Source of the DNA: Micrococcales bacterium UBA3913
GTDB lineage: Bacteria > Actinomycetota > Actinomycetes > Actinomycetales > Microbacteriaceae
Assembly (NCBI GenBank): GCA_002391425.1
Contig: DGEZ01000033.1
Span: 651 to 7,885 of the forward strand
Direction of reading: 5' to 3'
Length of the DNA stretch: 7,235 bases
The notes under the pieces are model-generated. The model worked only from the letters and a program-made list of their open reading frames with translations, ran no database searches and had not been told where the DNA came from. Below, piece by piece: positions 1-6,011 of this stretch; position 1 is the stretch's first letter; the number at the start of each line of letters is the position of its first letter. The translations under genes and the position numbers were made by a program.

Positions 1-54
1 GGCTGTGCCTGCTTCTTCGGCTGTGCCTGCTTCTTCGGCTGCGTCTGCCGGGGA
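1..54 (-). repeat. 18-bp in-frame tandem repeat encoding Lys-Lys-Gln-rich units
   Basis: Positions 1-18 and 19-36 are identical on the plus strand (GGCTGTGCCTGCTTCTTC), and 37-54 is a diverged third copy sharing the first five bases and several later ones. Read on the minus strand in the frame of the partial gene, each perfect copy encodes a PKKQAQ-type hexapeptide. The array may continue beyond the window. The unit length is a multiple of three, so changes in copy number would lengthen or shorten the disordered N-terminus without a frameshift. Confidence 0.8.
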
Positions 55-230
55 GTCTCGGCCGAGGACTGTGTGGCCTGCGACGACGATGCGGGGGCCT
101 CCGGGGAAGCTGCCGGTGTTTCCGTCACCGACGCCTGAGTCTGTTCGGGCTGCTCTGTCTTCTTCTTCGATCGACTTTTTCCGATGAGGCGGCCGAAAAG
201 ACCACCCTCATTATTGTTTTCACTCACCAC
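1..230 (-). CDS. N-terminal part of a probable ribonuclease E/G family protein (cut by window edge)
   Basis: An open frame starts at GTG 230-228 (a second in-frame GTG follows at 227-225) and runs off the left edge after 76 codons. GGAG at 244-241 lies 10 nt upstream of the first GTG. The visible protein begins (M)VSENNNEGGLFGRLIGKS and turns into a low-complexity stretch rich in Ala, Gln, Glu, Pro, Ser and Lys, ending in tandem PKKQAQ units. No catalytic domain is visible. The RNase E/G call rests mainly on context: in actinobacteria the ileS/valS-folC-ndk cluster is commonly followed on the same strand by rne, then rplU-rpmA-obgE, and actinobacterial RNase E/G proteins carry long disordered N-terminal extensions ahead of the S1 domain. 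If correct, it processes and degrades rRNA precursors and mRNA. Any other protein with a disordered N-terminus remains possible. Confidence 0.55.
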   Translation of the reverse strand, partial: MVSENNNEGGLFGRLIGKSRSKKKTEQPEQTQASVTETPAASPEAPASSSQATQSSAETPRQTQPKKQAQPKKQAQ

Positions 231-275
231 GAGGGGTGCACTCCATATCCACCAGCCATCCGCGTCGCCACGGAG

Positions 276-309
276 CCTGGATACGCCAGGCGGCGGGGGT
301 CACCCGCCG
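276..309 (-). other. Two adjacent hairpins in the probable 5' leader of the RNase E/G gene
   Basis: On the minus strand a perfect 7-bp stem, CGGCGGG (309-303) with CCCGCCG (297-291), closes a 5-nt loop. It is followed immediately by a perfect 5-bp stem, CCTGG (290-286) with CCAGG (280-276), also with a 5-nt loop. They end 45 nt before the first GTG start. There is no T-run behind them, so a leader structure is more likely than an intrinsic terminator, although terminators in high-GC actinobacteria often lack a strong T-tract. In E. coli the rne leader contains hairpins used for autoregulation by RNase E; whether that applies here is inference. Confidence 0.5.
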
Positions 310-310
310 A

Positions 311-338
311 ACTCTACTGTTTAGGCAACTGTTCTCAG
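311..338 (-). promoter_or_regulatory. Candidate promoter for the probable RNase E/G gene
   Basis: On the minus strand, CTGAGA (338-333, four of six matches to TTGACA) is separated by 16 nt from TAGAGT (316-311, four of six matches to TATAAT). Transcription from here would start near 304 and give a leader of roughly 75 nt. Alternative extended -10 elements lie upstream at 344-352 and 443-451. This is a motif match only. Confidence 0.3.
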
Positions 339-360
339 TCGCTGTTATCGCACTGTCGAT

Positions 361-392
361 GGTCGCGGGCACTCACATGTGCGTGCGCGACC
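361..392 (-). other. Long imperfect stem-loop in the ndk-downstream gap
   Basis: On the minus strand GGTCGCG (392-386) pairs perfectly with CGCGACC (367-361). Inside it, after a 3x1 internal loop, GCAC (382-379) pairs with GTGC (372-369) around a 6-nt loop. The apical part includes the palindrome CACATGTG (381-374). The dyad would fold on either strand. It could be a factor-dependent terminator, a protein-binding palindrome or an RNA processing site; the sequence does not decide between them. Confidence 0.4.
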
Positions 393-550
393 AGTCGACG
401 GAAGTCTCAATCAGGGGCCGGGGCGACCCGACACCGGGCTCAATTATCGCACATCCCGGGCTGAACGGCCCGAAATCCGCGCCGAGGCGGCGAAACACCG
501 AGAAATACTGCGGCCGGCTGTGGCGCGGCCACGCGGGGAAACAGGGATGC

Positions 551-973
551 TCAGGCGGCGAACCACAACGCGAGTTCGCGCGCCGCTGACTCCGGAGAGT
601 CCGATGCGTGCACCAGGTTCTGCTGCACATCGGTCCCCCAGTCGCGGCCGAGATCCCCGCGAATGGTCCCCGCTGCGGCGGTGGCCGGGTTCGTCGAGCC
701 GGTCAGGATGCGCACGCCCTCGATCACGCGCTGACCCTGCAGGCGAATCGCCACAATCGGCCCGCTGGCCATGAAGTCGACCAACGCCGGGAAGAAAGGC
801 TTGCCCTGATGCTCCGCGTAGTGCTGTTCGAGCAGCTCCCGGGTGGGATGCACGAGCCGGATGTCTGCCAGCACGAACCCCTTGCGTTCCAGACGGGCCA
901 GGATCTCCCCGGTCAGCCCACGCGCCACCCCGTCGGGCTTGATGAGAACAAGAGTCTCCTCGATAGCGGTCAT
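551..973 (-). CDS. ndk: Nucleoside diphosphate kinase
   Basis: Ndk is a cytoplasmic enzyme that transfers the gamma-phosphate of ATP to other (d)NDPs through a phosphohistidine, balancing nucleotide pools. The 140-residue protein has the expected elements: LVLIKPDGV at 8-16 with Lys12, HYAEHQGKPFF at 51-61 with Tyr52, Arg88, Thr94, the GTIRGD motif at 102-107 with Arg105, and NLVHASDS at 119-126 with the catalytic His122. Compared with M. tuberculosis Ndk as I recall it, there are about four extra residues between GTIRGD and the histidine, and the residue after the histidine is Ala instead of the usual Gly. I chose ATG 973 because AGGAAGG lies 9 nt upstream and it gives the usual N-terminus. 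ATG 982, three codons earlier, would overlap the preceding stop as ATGA and is a real alternative. It is the last gene of the ileS operon. Confidence 0.97.
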   Translation of the reverse strand: MTAIEETLVLIKPDGVARGLTGEILARLERKGFVLADIRLVHPTRELLEQHYAEHQGKPFFPALVDFMASGPIVAIRLQGQRVIEGVRILTGSTNPATAAAGTIRGDLGRDWGTDVQQNLVHASDSPESAARELALWFAA

Positions 974-978
974 GCCTG

Positions 979-1329
979 TCATCCTTCCTGCCTTATCGGC
1001 CCACTCGCGTCGCGCTGGCGGTCCGCCCGCCGGCCCGACACCACGGCGTACACCCACATCGCAGCGAATAGCGCGCCGATGGCGAACATCGCCGGGTGCA
1101 GTACACCCAGCGCGACCAATGCCAGCTGGGCTACCCACCCGAGAGCATAGCCGACGCGCGTTCGGGCACTCCCAGCGGCCGCCAGCAGAACCACGATCAT
1201 GCCGAAGCCGCAGCCCAGGGCCCACTGGCGATCCACCAGACGCAGACCGAACACCGCCAGGACGAAGAAGAAAACCACGATCGCCTCCAGCACGAGCACG
1301 ATCGCGGCTGCCCTACGCTCCACGCTCAC
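979..1329 (-). CDS. DUF4233 family four-helix membrane protein
   Basis: A 116-residue hydrophobic protein of unknown function. Its position between folC and ndk, its length and its helix pattern match the DUF4233 family, which is found in this same place in many actinobacteria. Predicted membrane helices lie at about residues 8-29, 35-53, 59-77 and 79-98, with a short charged N-terminus (MSVERR) and a hydrophilic Arg/Asp-rich tail from 99. There is no signal peptide and no obvious catalytic motif. The start is GTG at 1329-1327, which overlaps the folC stop by 4 nt (GTGA) and implies translational coupling. Its stop TGA (981-979) touches the ndk start region. The conserved neighbourhood suggests a link to folate, translation or nucleotide metabolism, but I cannot assign a role. 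Confidence 0.85.
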   Translation of the reverse strand: MSVERRAAAIVLVLEAIVVFFFVLAVFGLRLVDRQWALGCGFGMIVVLLAAAGSARTRVGYALGWVAQLALVALGVLHPAMFAIGALFAAMWVYAVVSGRRADRQRDASGPIRQEG

Positions 1330-2735
1330 GCCGAGCCCCCCGCCTCCTGGGCGCGTTCCCGAGCAATCAGTGCGGCCGCCTCGCCGATCACGGTAATCGA
1401 CCCGGTTACGACCACCCCGGCACCATCGACCGCGCGGCTCTTCGCCAGCGCGATAGCCTGCGGCACATCCCCGCCAATGGTCACGCGTTCGGGTCCAAAC
1501 ACCTCACCGACAAGGGTGGCAAGCTCCTCTACCGGAATCGCGCGTGGGGAGGCGGATGCGGTCACGATGACCTCGTCGAGCACCGGTTCGAGCGCGGTGA
1601 GCACCCCGCGGGCATCCTTGTCCGCCAGGATGCCCACGACACCGATCGTCTTGGGGAACGCGAACGAGTCACGAAGCCCCTGCGCGAGCGCGCGTGCCCC
1701 GTGCGGGTTGTGGGCCGCATCCAGCACGATCGACGGGTCCGTGTGCACGAGTTGCAACCGTCCCGGGGACACCGCCCGCAGCAGCCCCTCCCCGAGCACG
1801 TCAGCGGTGAGCGGCTTCGTTCCCCCGCCGAGGAAGGCCTCGACAGCGGCCACCGCGAGGGTGGCGTTGCTCGCCTGGTGTGCACCCAAAAGCGGCAGCA
1901 GGAGGCCGGTGTAGCGCCCGGCCAGGCCGCGCACGGTGAGCTCCTGACCGCCGACCCCTAAGTGCGCGGACTCCAGAGCGAAATCGACACCGAACTGCTT
2001 GACCTCGGCGTCTTCCCGCTCGGCACGATCCACAATCTCGGTCAGAGCAGCCGGGTCTTGTGCCGCGGTGACCACGATCGCGCCCGGTTTGATAATTCCG
2101 GCCTTCGTGCGGGCGATCTGCGCGATCGTGTCCCCGAGGAACGCGGCGTGATCCATGTCGATCGGGGTGAACACGGCGACCTGTCCGGTGGCCACATTCG
2201 TCGCATCCCACTCGCCACCCATGCCGACCTCGAGAACGACCACATCACAGGCGGCCTCCGCATAGGCGGCAAACGCGAGCACTGTGACGGCCTCGAAGAA
2301 GGTCAGCGGGGCACGACCCTCCTCGGCGAGTTGCGCATCCACCATCGCCACATAGGGGGCAATATCCTCCCAGGTCTCGACGAGCATCGTGTCGCTGATC
2401 GGGCCGTCCACGTCGATGCGCTCGTTCAGGCGCACCATGTGCGGGCTCGTGAAGATCCCCACCTTCAGGCCGTGGGCGCGCAGAATCGCCGCGATGATGC
2501 GCGCCGTCGACGACTTCCCGTTCGTTCCGGTGATGTGGATGACCGGGTACGCCTTCTCCGGGCTGCCCAGGATGTCCAGGACGCGCTCCACCGCATCCAG
2601 TCGCCGCTCCACGGCGTTCTCGGGCTGCCGTGCGTATAGTTCGGCGATCACCGCGTCGGCACGCTGTCGCGCCTGTGCGTCCTCATCGCCGACCGGCTCG
2701 CCGTCGAGAATCCCGCCCTGCTCAGAACTCGTCAT
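1326..2735 (-). CDS. folC: Bifunctional folylpolyglutamate synthase / dihydrofolate synthase
   Basis: FolC is a cytoplasmic Mur-ligase-family enzyme. It adds glutamate to dihydropteroate (making dihydrofolate) and further glutamates to reduced folates, using ATP. In the 469 residues I see the P-loop TGTNGKSS (69-76), FTSPHM (95-100), the EVGMGGEWDATN motif (169-180), PIDMDHAAFLG (191-201), KAGIIKP (211-217) whose lysine is carbamylated in the family, SPGRLQ (323-328) and the C-terminal-domain motif DAAHNPHG (339-346). The first 25 residues or so are a variable acidic extension. Length is slightly above the common 420-450. Start ATG 2735 overlaps the ileS stop by 4 nt (ATGA), and the stop overlaps the next gene's GTG in the same way, so its expression is probably coupled to ileS. 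Whether it does one or both reactions cannot be settled from the sequence alone. Confidence 0.96.
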   Translation of the reverse strand: MTSSEQGGILDGEPVGDEDAQARQRADAVIAELYARQPENAVERRLDAVERVLDILGSPEKAYPVIHITGTNGKSSTARIIAAILRAHGLKVGIFTSPHMVRLNERIDVDGPISDTMLVETWEDIAPYVAMVDAQLAEEGRAPLTFFEAVTVLAFAAYAEAACDVVVLEVGMGGEWDATNVATGQVAVFTPIDMDHAAFLGDTIAQIARTKAGIIKPGAIVVTAAQDPAALTEIVDRAEREDAEVKQFGVDFALESAHLGVGGQELTVRGLAGRYTGLLLPLLGAHQASNATLAVAAVEAFLGGGTKPLTADVLGEGLLRAVSPGRLQLVHTDPSIVLDAAHNPHGARALAQGLRDSFAFPKTIGVVGILADKDARGVLTALEPVLDEVIVTASASPRAIPVEELATLVGEVFGPERVTIGGDVPQAIALAKSRAVDGAGVVVTGSITVIGEAAALIARERAQEAGGSA

Positions 2736-5700
2736 TCCTGTCCACTCACCCGTTCCACGGTGACCGCGACCGCGCCGCCGTCACCGACTTTTGTCTGCTC
2801 GTTACGGGGCACGCTACCGATCCGCGCGTCGAACTCTCGGGAGAGGGTTTCCCCGGCGATCAGGTCGCGGTGCGCCTCCAGCGCGGCCAGCGTCTCGGCT
2901 GAGTCGGCGCGCAGGTGCAACCGGATCCGGTCAGAGATCTCCAGCCCTGCGGCCTTGCGGGCCTCCCCGATGAGTCGGATCGCATCCCGGGCAAGCCCTT
3001 CGGCGGCCAGCTCCGGGGTCACCCGGGTATCCAGCAGCACGAAACCGTTGCGAGGCAGAACCGCCACGGCGATCTCACCGTCGTGCTCCGACCCGGTTTC
3101 GAGCACCAGCTCGAACTCGCCAGGCAGCAATTCGACGCCACCGGCGATCACATTCGGCGAGCGCACCTCCCAGTCGCCGGCACGAGCCCCGGCGATCGCC
3201 GCCTGCACCCGGCGACCCAGCCGGGGTCCGGCCACGCGAGCATTCACGCTCAACCGGCGCACCACGCCGTAGGCCTCCGCGGAATCCGGCTCCAGCTCGC
3301 TGAACTCGACCGTCTTCACGTTCAGTTCGTCGGCGATGATCGACGCGTAGGGCTGCAGAGCCGAGGCGTATCGGGTCACCACGGTGAGCTTGGCCAGGGG
3401 CAGGCGAACACGCAGCCGGAGCGCCTTGCGCAGCGGCAGCACCGCACCCACAATCTCGCGGGCGCGGTCCATGCCCGTCACCAGGGGCACATCCGTGGGG
3501 AATGCGGACGCATCCGGCCAGTCGGTCAGGTGCACGCTGCGCCCGCCGGTGAGCCCCTGCCAGATCTCCTCCGTCACGAACGGGAGGATCGGAGCAGCCA
3601 CCCGACACAGCGTCTCCAGCGCGGTGTAGAGCGTGTCGAACGCGTCCGTGTCGTTGCCAGCCCAGAACCTGTCCCGGCTGCGCCGCACGTACCAGTTCGT
3701 CAGGATGTCCGCGTAGTCGCGTAACGCGGCCGACGCCGCCCCGGCGTCGAACGCCTCGAACGCGTCCTGCACGCCGCTGACCAGTTCACCGGTCTTGGCC
3801 ATGAGGTAGCGGTCCAGCGGGTCAGCCGAGTCGGTGCGCCACTGTGCCTCATAGCCGCCGGGCTGCGCCGAGTTCGCGTAGATGGAGAAGAAATACCACG
3901 TGCTCCACAGCGGCAGCAGAAGCTGGCGCACGCCCTCGCGAATCCCCTCCTCGGTGACGATGAGGTTCCCTCCGCGCAACACCGGGCTGGACAGCAGGAA
4001 CCACCGCATCGCATCCGAGCCGTCGCGGTCGAACACCTCGTTCACATCCGGGTAGTTGCGCAAACTCTTCGACATCTTCCTGCCGTCGTTGCCCAGCACA
4101 ATGCCGTGGCTGACGCAGTTGCGGAACACGATCCGGTCGAACAGTGCGGTGCCCAGCACGTGCATGACGTAGAACCATCCGCGGGTTTGCCCGATGTACT
4201 CGACGATGAAGTCGGCCGGGTTGTGGGTGTCGAACCACTCGCGGTTCTCGAACGGGTAGTGCATCTGCGCGTAGGGCATGGATCCAGAGTCGAACCACAC
4301 ATCGAACACGTCAGGGATGCGCCGCATCCGGGATGCGCCGGTGGGGTCATCCGGGTTCGGCCGGGTCAGCTCGTCGATGTACGGGCGGTGCAAGTTCACC
4401 TCGCCGTGCTCGTCGCGCGGGAGTTCGCCGAAGTCGCGCTCCAGTTCGGCCAGCGACCCGTACACGTCCACGCGCGGATAGTTCGGGTCGTCCGATTTCC
4501 ACACGGGGATCGGCGAACCCCAGAACCGGTTCCGGCTGATCGACCAGTCGCGGGCGTTCGACAGCCACTTGCCGAATTGACCGTCCTTGACGTTCTCCGG
4601 CACCCAGTTGATCTGCTGGTTGAGCCGGCCCATCTCGTCCTTGAAATCCGTCACCTTGACGAACCAGCTGGACACCGCCTTGTAGATCAACGGCGTGCGG
4701 CACCGCCAGCAGTGCGGGTAGCTGTGTGCATAGCTCTTCTGCTGGAACAGGCGCCCGCGCTCCCGAATGGTGCGGATGATCGGGCTGTTCGCCTCGAACA
4801 CCTGCAAACCGACGAAATCGGTGACCGTGGGCAGGAACACGGCGCCCTCATCCACGCTGACGATCACCGGGATTCCAGCCGCCTGGCACGCCGCCTGGTC
4901 GACCTCGCCATAGGCCGGGGACATGTGCACGATGCCGGTGCCATCATCCGTGGTGACGAAGTCTGTGACCAGGATGCGCCAGGCACGCTCGGTGCCGAAC
5001 TTGGCCGTATCGGCAAAGTAGTCGAATAGCCGCTGGTAAGTGACATCCGCCAGCTGCGCGCCGCGCAAGGTCTGGGTGGATGCGGCGAGCGCCTCGTCTG
5101 CACTGGCGTACCCGAGGGGCTCGGCATACGCGGCGACGCGGTCCGCCACCAGCAGGAACTCCCCCTCCATCGCGGCGGTGGGACCGGCCGGAATGACCAC
5201 GTACTCGAAGTCCGGGCCGACGGCGAGCGCCTCATTCGTGGGCAGGGTCCAGGGCGTGGTCGTCCAGGCGAGCGCTTTCACCCCGGCGATGCCGAGCTGT
5301 TCGGCTTTCTCCCCCACCAGCGGGAAGCTGACGGTAACCGTCTGGTCGGTGCGCTCCTTGTACACGTCGTCGTCCATGCGCAGCTCGTGGTTCGACAGCG
5401 GGGTCTGGTCTTTCCAGCAGTACGGCAGCACGCGGAACCCCTCGTAGGCGAGGTCCTTGTCGTACAGCTGTTTGAAGGCCCACAGCACGCTCTCCATGAA
5501 GGTGGGGTTGAGGGTCTTGTAGTCGTTGTCGAAGTCCACCCAGCGGCCTTGACGCGTCACGTACTCGCGCCACTCCCGGGTGTACTTGAGCACGGACTCG
5601 CGGCAGGCCGCGTTGAACTTCTCGATCCCCATCTCGAGGATCTGGCTCTTCTCCGTCATCCCCAGTTGCTTCATGGCCTCCAGCTCGGCGGGCAGGCCAT

Positions 5701-5998
5701 GCGTGTCCCACCCGAAGCGACGCTCTACGCGCTTGCCGCGCATGGTCTGGAACCGGGGGAAGGTGTCCTTCGCGTACCCGGTGAGCAGGTGCCCGTAGTG
5801 CGGCAGGCCGTTGGCGAAGGGGGGTCCGTCGTAGAACACCCACTCGGGGGCGCCCTGCTCCCGGCGCTGGTCGATTGACGCCTGGAAGGTGTGATCCTTC
5901 TCCCAGAACGCGAGCACATCCTGCTCGATGCTCGGGAAGGACGGACTGGGCTGGACAGAATCGTGGTTTCCCAGCGGGCTGGACTTCGGATATGACAT
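2732..5998 (-). CDS. ileS: Isoleucyl-tRNA synthetase, eukaryote-like (type 2) form
   Basis: IleRS is a class I synthetase that charges tRNA-Ile with isoleucine and edits misactivated valine. The 1088-residue protein has HYGH (67-70, the HIGH motif), GWDTHGLPAE (96-105), a CP1 editing domain with WTTTPWTLPTN (245-255) and GTGIVHMSPAYGEVD (353-367), CWRC (430-433), DWSISRNRFWG (484-494), DVWFDSGS (566-573), IGQTRGWFY (602-610), KMSKS (641-645) and an anticodon-binding region around NWYVRRSRDRFW (768-779). GWDTHGLP and HYGH (rather than GWDCHGLP and HIGH) plus the length fit the type 2 enzymes of actinobacteria and the eukaryotic cytosol. The start is ATG 5998: GAGGAAG lies 6 nt upstream at 6005-6011, and the frame upstream of it runs through the T-box leader. 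The stop overlaps folC by 4 nt. Regulation is by the upstream T-box. Confidence 0.98.
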   Translation of the reverse strand: MSYPKSSPLGNHDSVQPSPSFPSIEQDVLAFWEKDHTFQASIDQRREQGAPEWVFYDGPPFANGLPHYGHLLTGYAKDTFPRFQTMRGKRVERRFGWDTHGLPAELEAMKQLGMTEKSQILEMGIEKFNAACRESVLKYTREWREYVTRQGRWVDFDNDYKTLNPTFMESVLWAFKQLYDKDLAYEGFRVLPYCWKDQTPLSNHELRMDDDVYKERTDQTVTVSFPLVGEKAEQLGIAGVKALAWTTTPWTLPTNEALAVGPDFEYVVIPAGPTAAMEGEFLLVADRVAAYAEPLGYASADEALAASTQTLRGAQLADVTYQRLFDYFADTAKFGTERAWRILVTDFVTTDDGTGIVHMSPAYGEVDQAACQAAGIPVIVSVDEGAVFLPTVTDFVGLQVFEANSPIIRTIRERGRLFQQKSYAHSYPHCWRCRTPLIYKAVSSWFVKVTDFKDEMGRLNQQINWVPENVKDGQFGKWLSNARDWSISRNRFWGSPIPVWKSDDPNYPRVDVYGSLAELERDFGELPRDEHGEVNLHRPYIDELTRPNPDDPTGASRMRRIPDVFDVWFDSGSMPYAQMHYPFENREWFDTHNPADFIVEYIGQTRGWFYVMHVLGTALFDRIVFRNCVSHGIVLGNDGRKMSKSLRNYPDVNEVFDRDGSDAMRWFLLSSPVLRGGNLIVTEEGIREGVRQLLLPLWSTWYFFSIYANSAQPGGYEAQWRTDSADPLDRYLMAKTGELVSGVQDAFEAFDAGAASAALRDYADILTNWYVRRSRDRFWAGNDTDAFDTLYTALETLCRVAAPILPFVTEEIWQGLTGGRSVHLTDWPDASAFPTDVPLVTGMDRAREIVGAVLPLRKALRLRVRLPLAKLTVVTRYASALQPYASIIADELNVKTVEFSELEPDSAEAYGVVRRLSVNARVAGPRLGRRVQAAIAGARAGDWEVRSPNVIAGGVELLPGEFELVLETGSEHDGEIAVAVLPRNGFVLLDTRVTPELAAEGLARDAIRLIGEARKAAGLEISDRIRLHLRADSAETLAALEAHRDLIAGETLSREFDARIGSVPRNEQTKVGDGGAVAVTVERVSGQE

Positions 5999-6004
5999 CT
6001 GCGA

Positions 6005-6011
6005 CTTCCTC
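6005..6011 (-). promoter_or_regulatory. ileS Shine-Dalgarno, the target of T-box sequestration
   Basis: GAGGAAG on the minus strand lies 6 nt before ATG 5998 and fixes the ileS start. CGAGGA (6012-6007) is exactly complementary to TCCTCG (6036-6031), the 3' strand of the T-box antisequestrator, so this ribosome binding site is hidden when the sequestrator hairpin forms. Confidence 0.9.

Larger units (their letters stand above)
231..550 (-). other. 320-bp non-coding gap between ndk and the probable RNase E/G gene
   Basis: I see no convincing gene here on either strand; the open frames that cross it have no recognisable protein character. On the minus strand it holds several inverted repeats. 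Just after ndk are GTGGC-CGC-GCCAC (about 520-532), CGCCG-CCT-CGGCG (480-492) and CGGGC-(6 nt)-GCCCG (457-472), any of which could help end the ndk transcript, although none has a proper T-tract. A longer stem-loop lies at 361-392, and two tight hairpins lie at 276-309 just ahead of the next gene. Possible promoter elements are TGCGATAAT at 443-451, TGCGATAAC at 344-352, and CTGAGA/TAGAGT at 311-338. The gap probably ends one transcript and starts the next. Confidence 0.6.

Noticed and set aside
1..54. CRISPR array
   Set aside because: The 18-bp units are directly adjacent with no spacers and are in frame with a coding sequence.
5..187. Plus-strand frame of 60 codons at the left edge
   Set aside because: It is the reverse strand of the repeat-rich N-terminal coding region of the minus-strand gene; the Ala/Ser/Pro composition follows from that.
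236..589. Plus-strand frame of 117 codons across the ndk-downstream gap
   Set aside because: It has no ribosome binding site or recognisable domain and runs into the antisense of ndk; the gap looks structured and non-coding.
974..1225. Upstream extension of ndk by about 84 residues into the DUF4233 gene
   Set aside because: The extension overlaps the membrane protein gene in another frame and has no similarity to Ndk N-termini; the enzyme begins at 973 (or 982).
843..1961. Long plus-strand open frame (372 codons) opposite folC, the DUF4233 gene and ndk
   Set aside because: It lies antisense to three recognised genes, is Arg/Pro/Gly-rich as expected from the complement of high-GC codons, and shows no protein family motif.
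4106..5029. Plus-strand open frame of 307 codons inside ileS
   Set aside because: It is antisense to the conserved IleRS core; its His/Arg/Val-rich sequence is the reverse-strand shadow of ileS codons.
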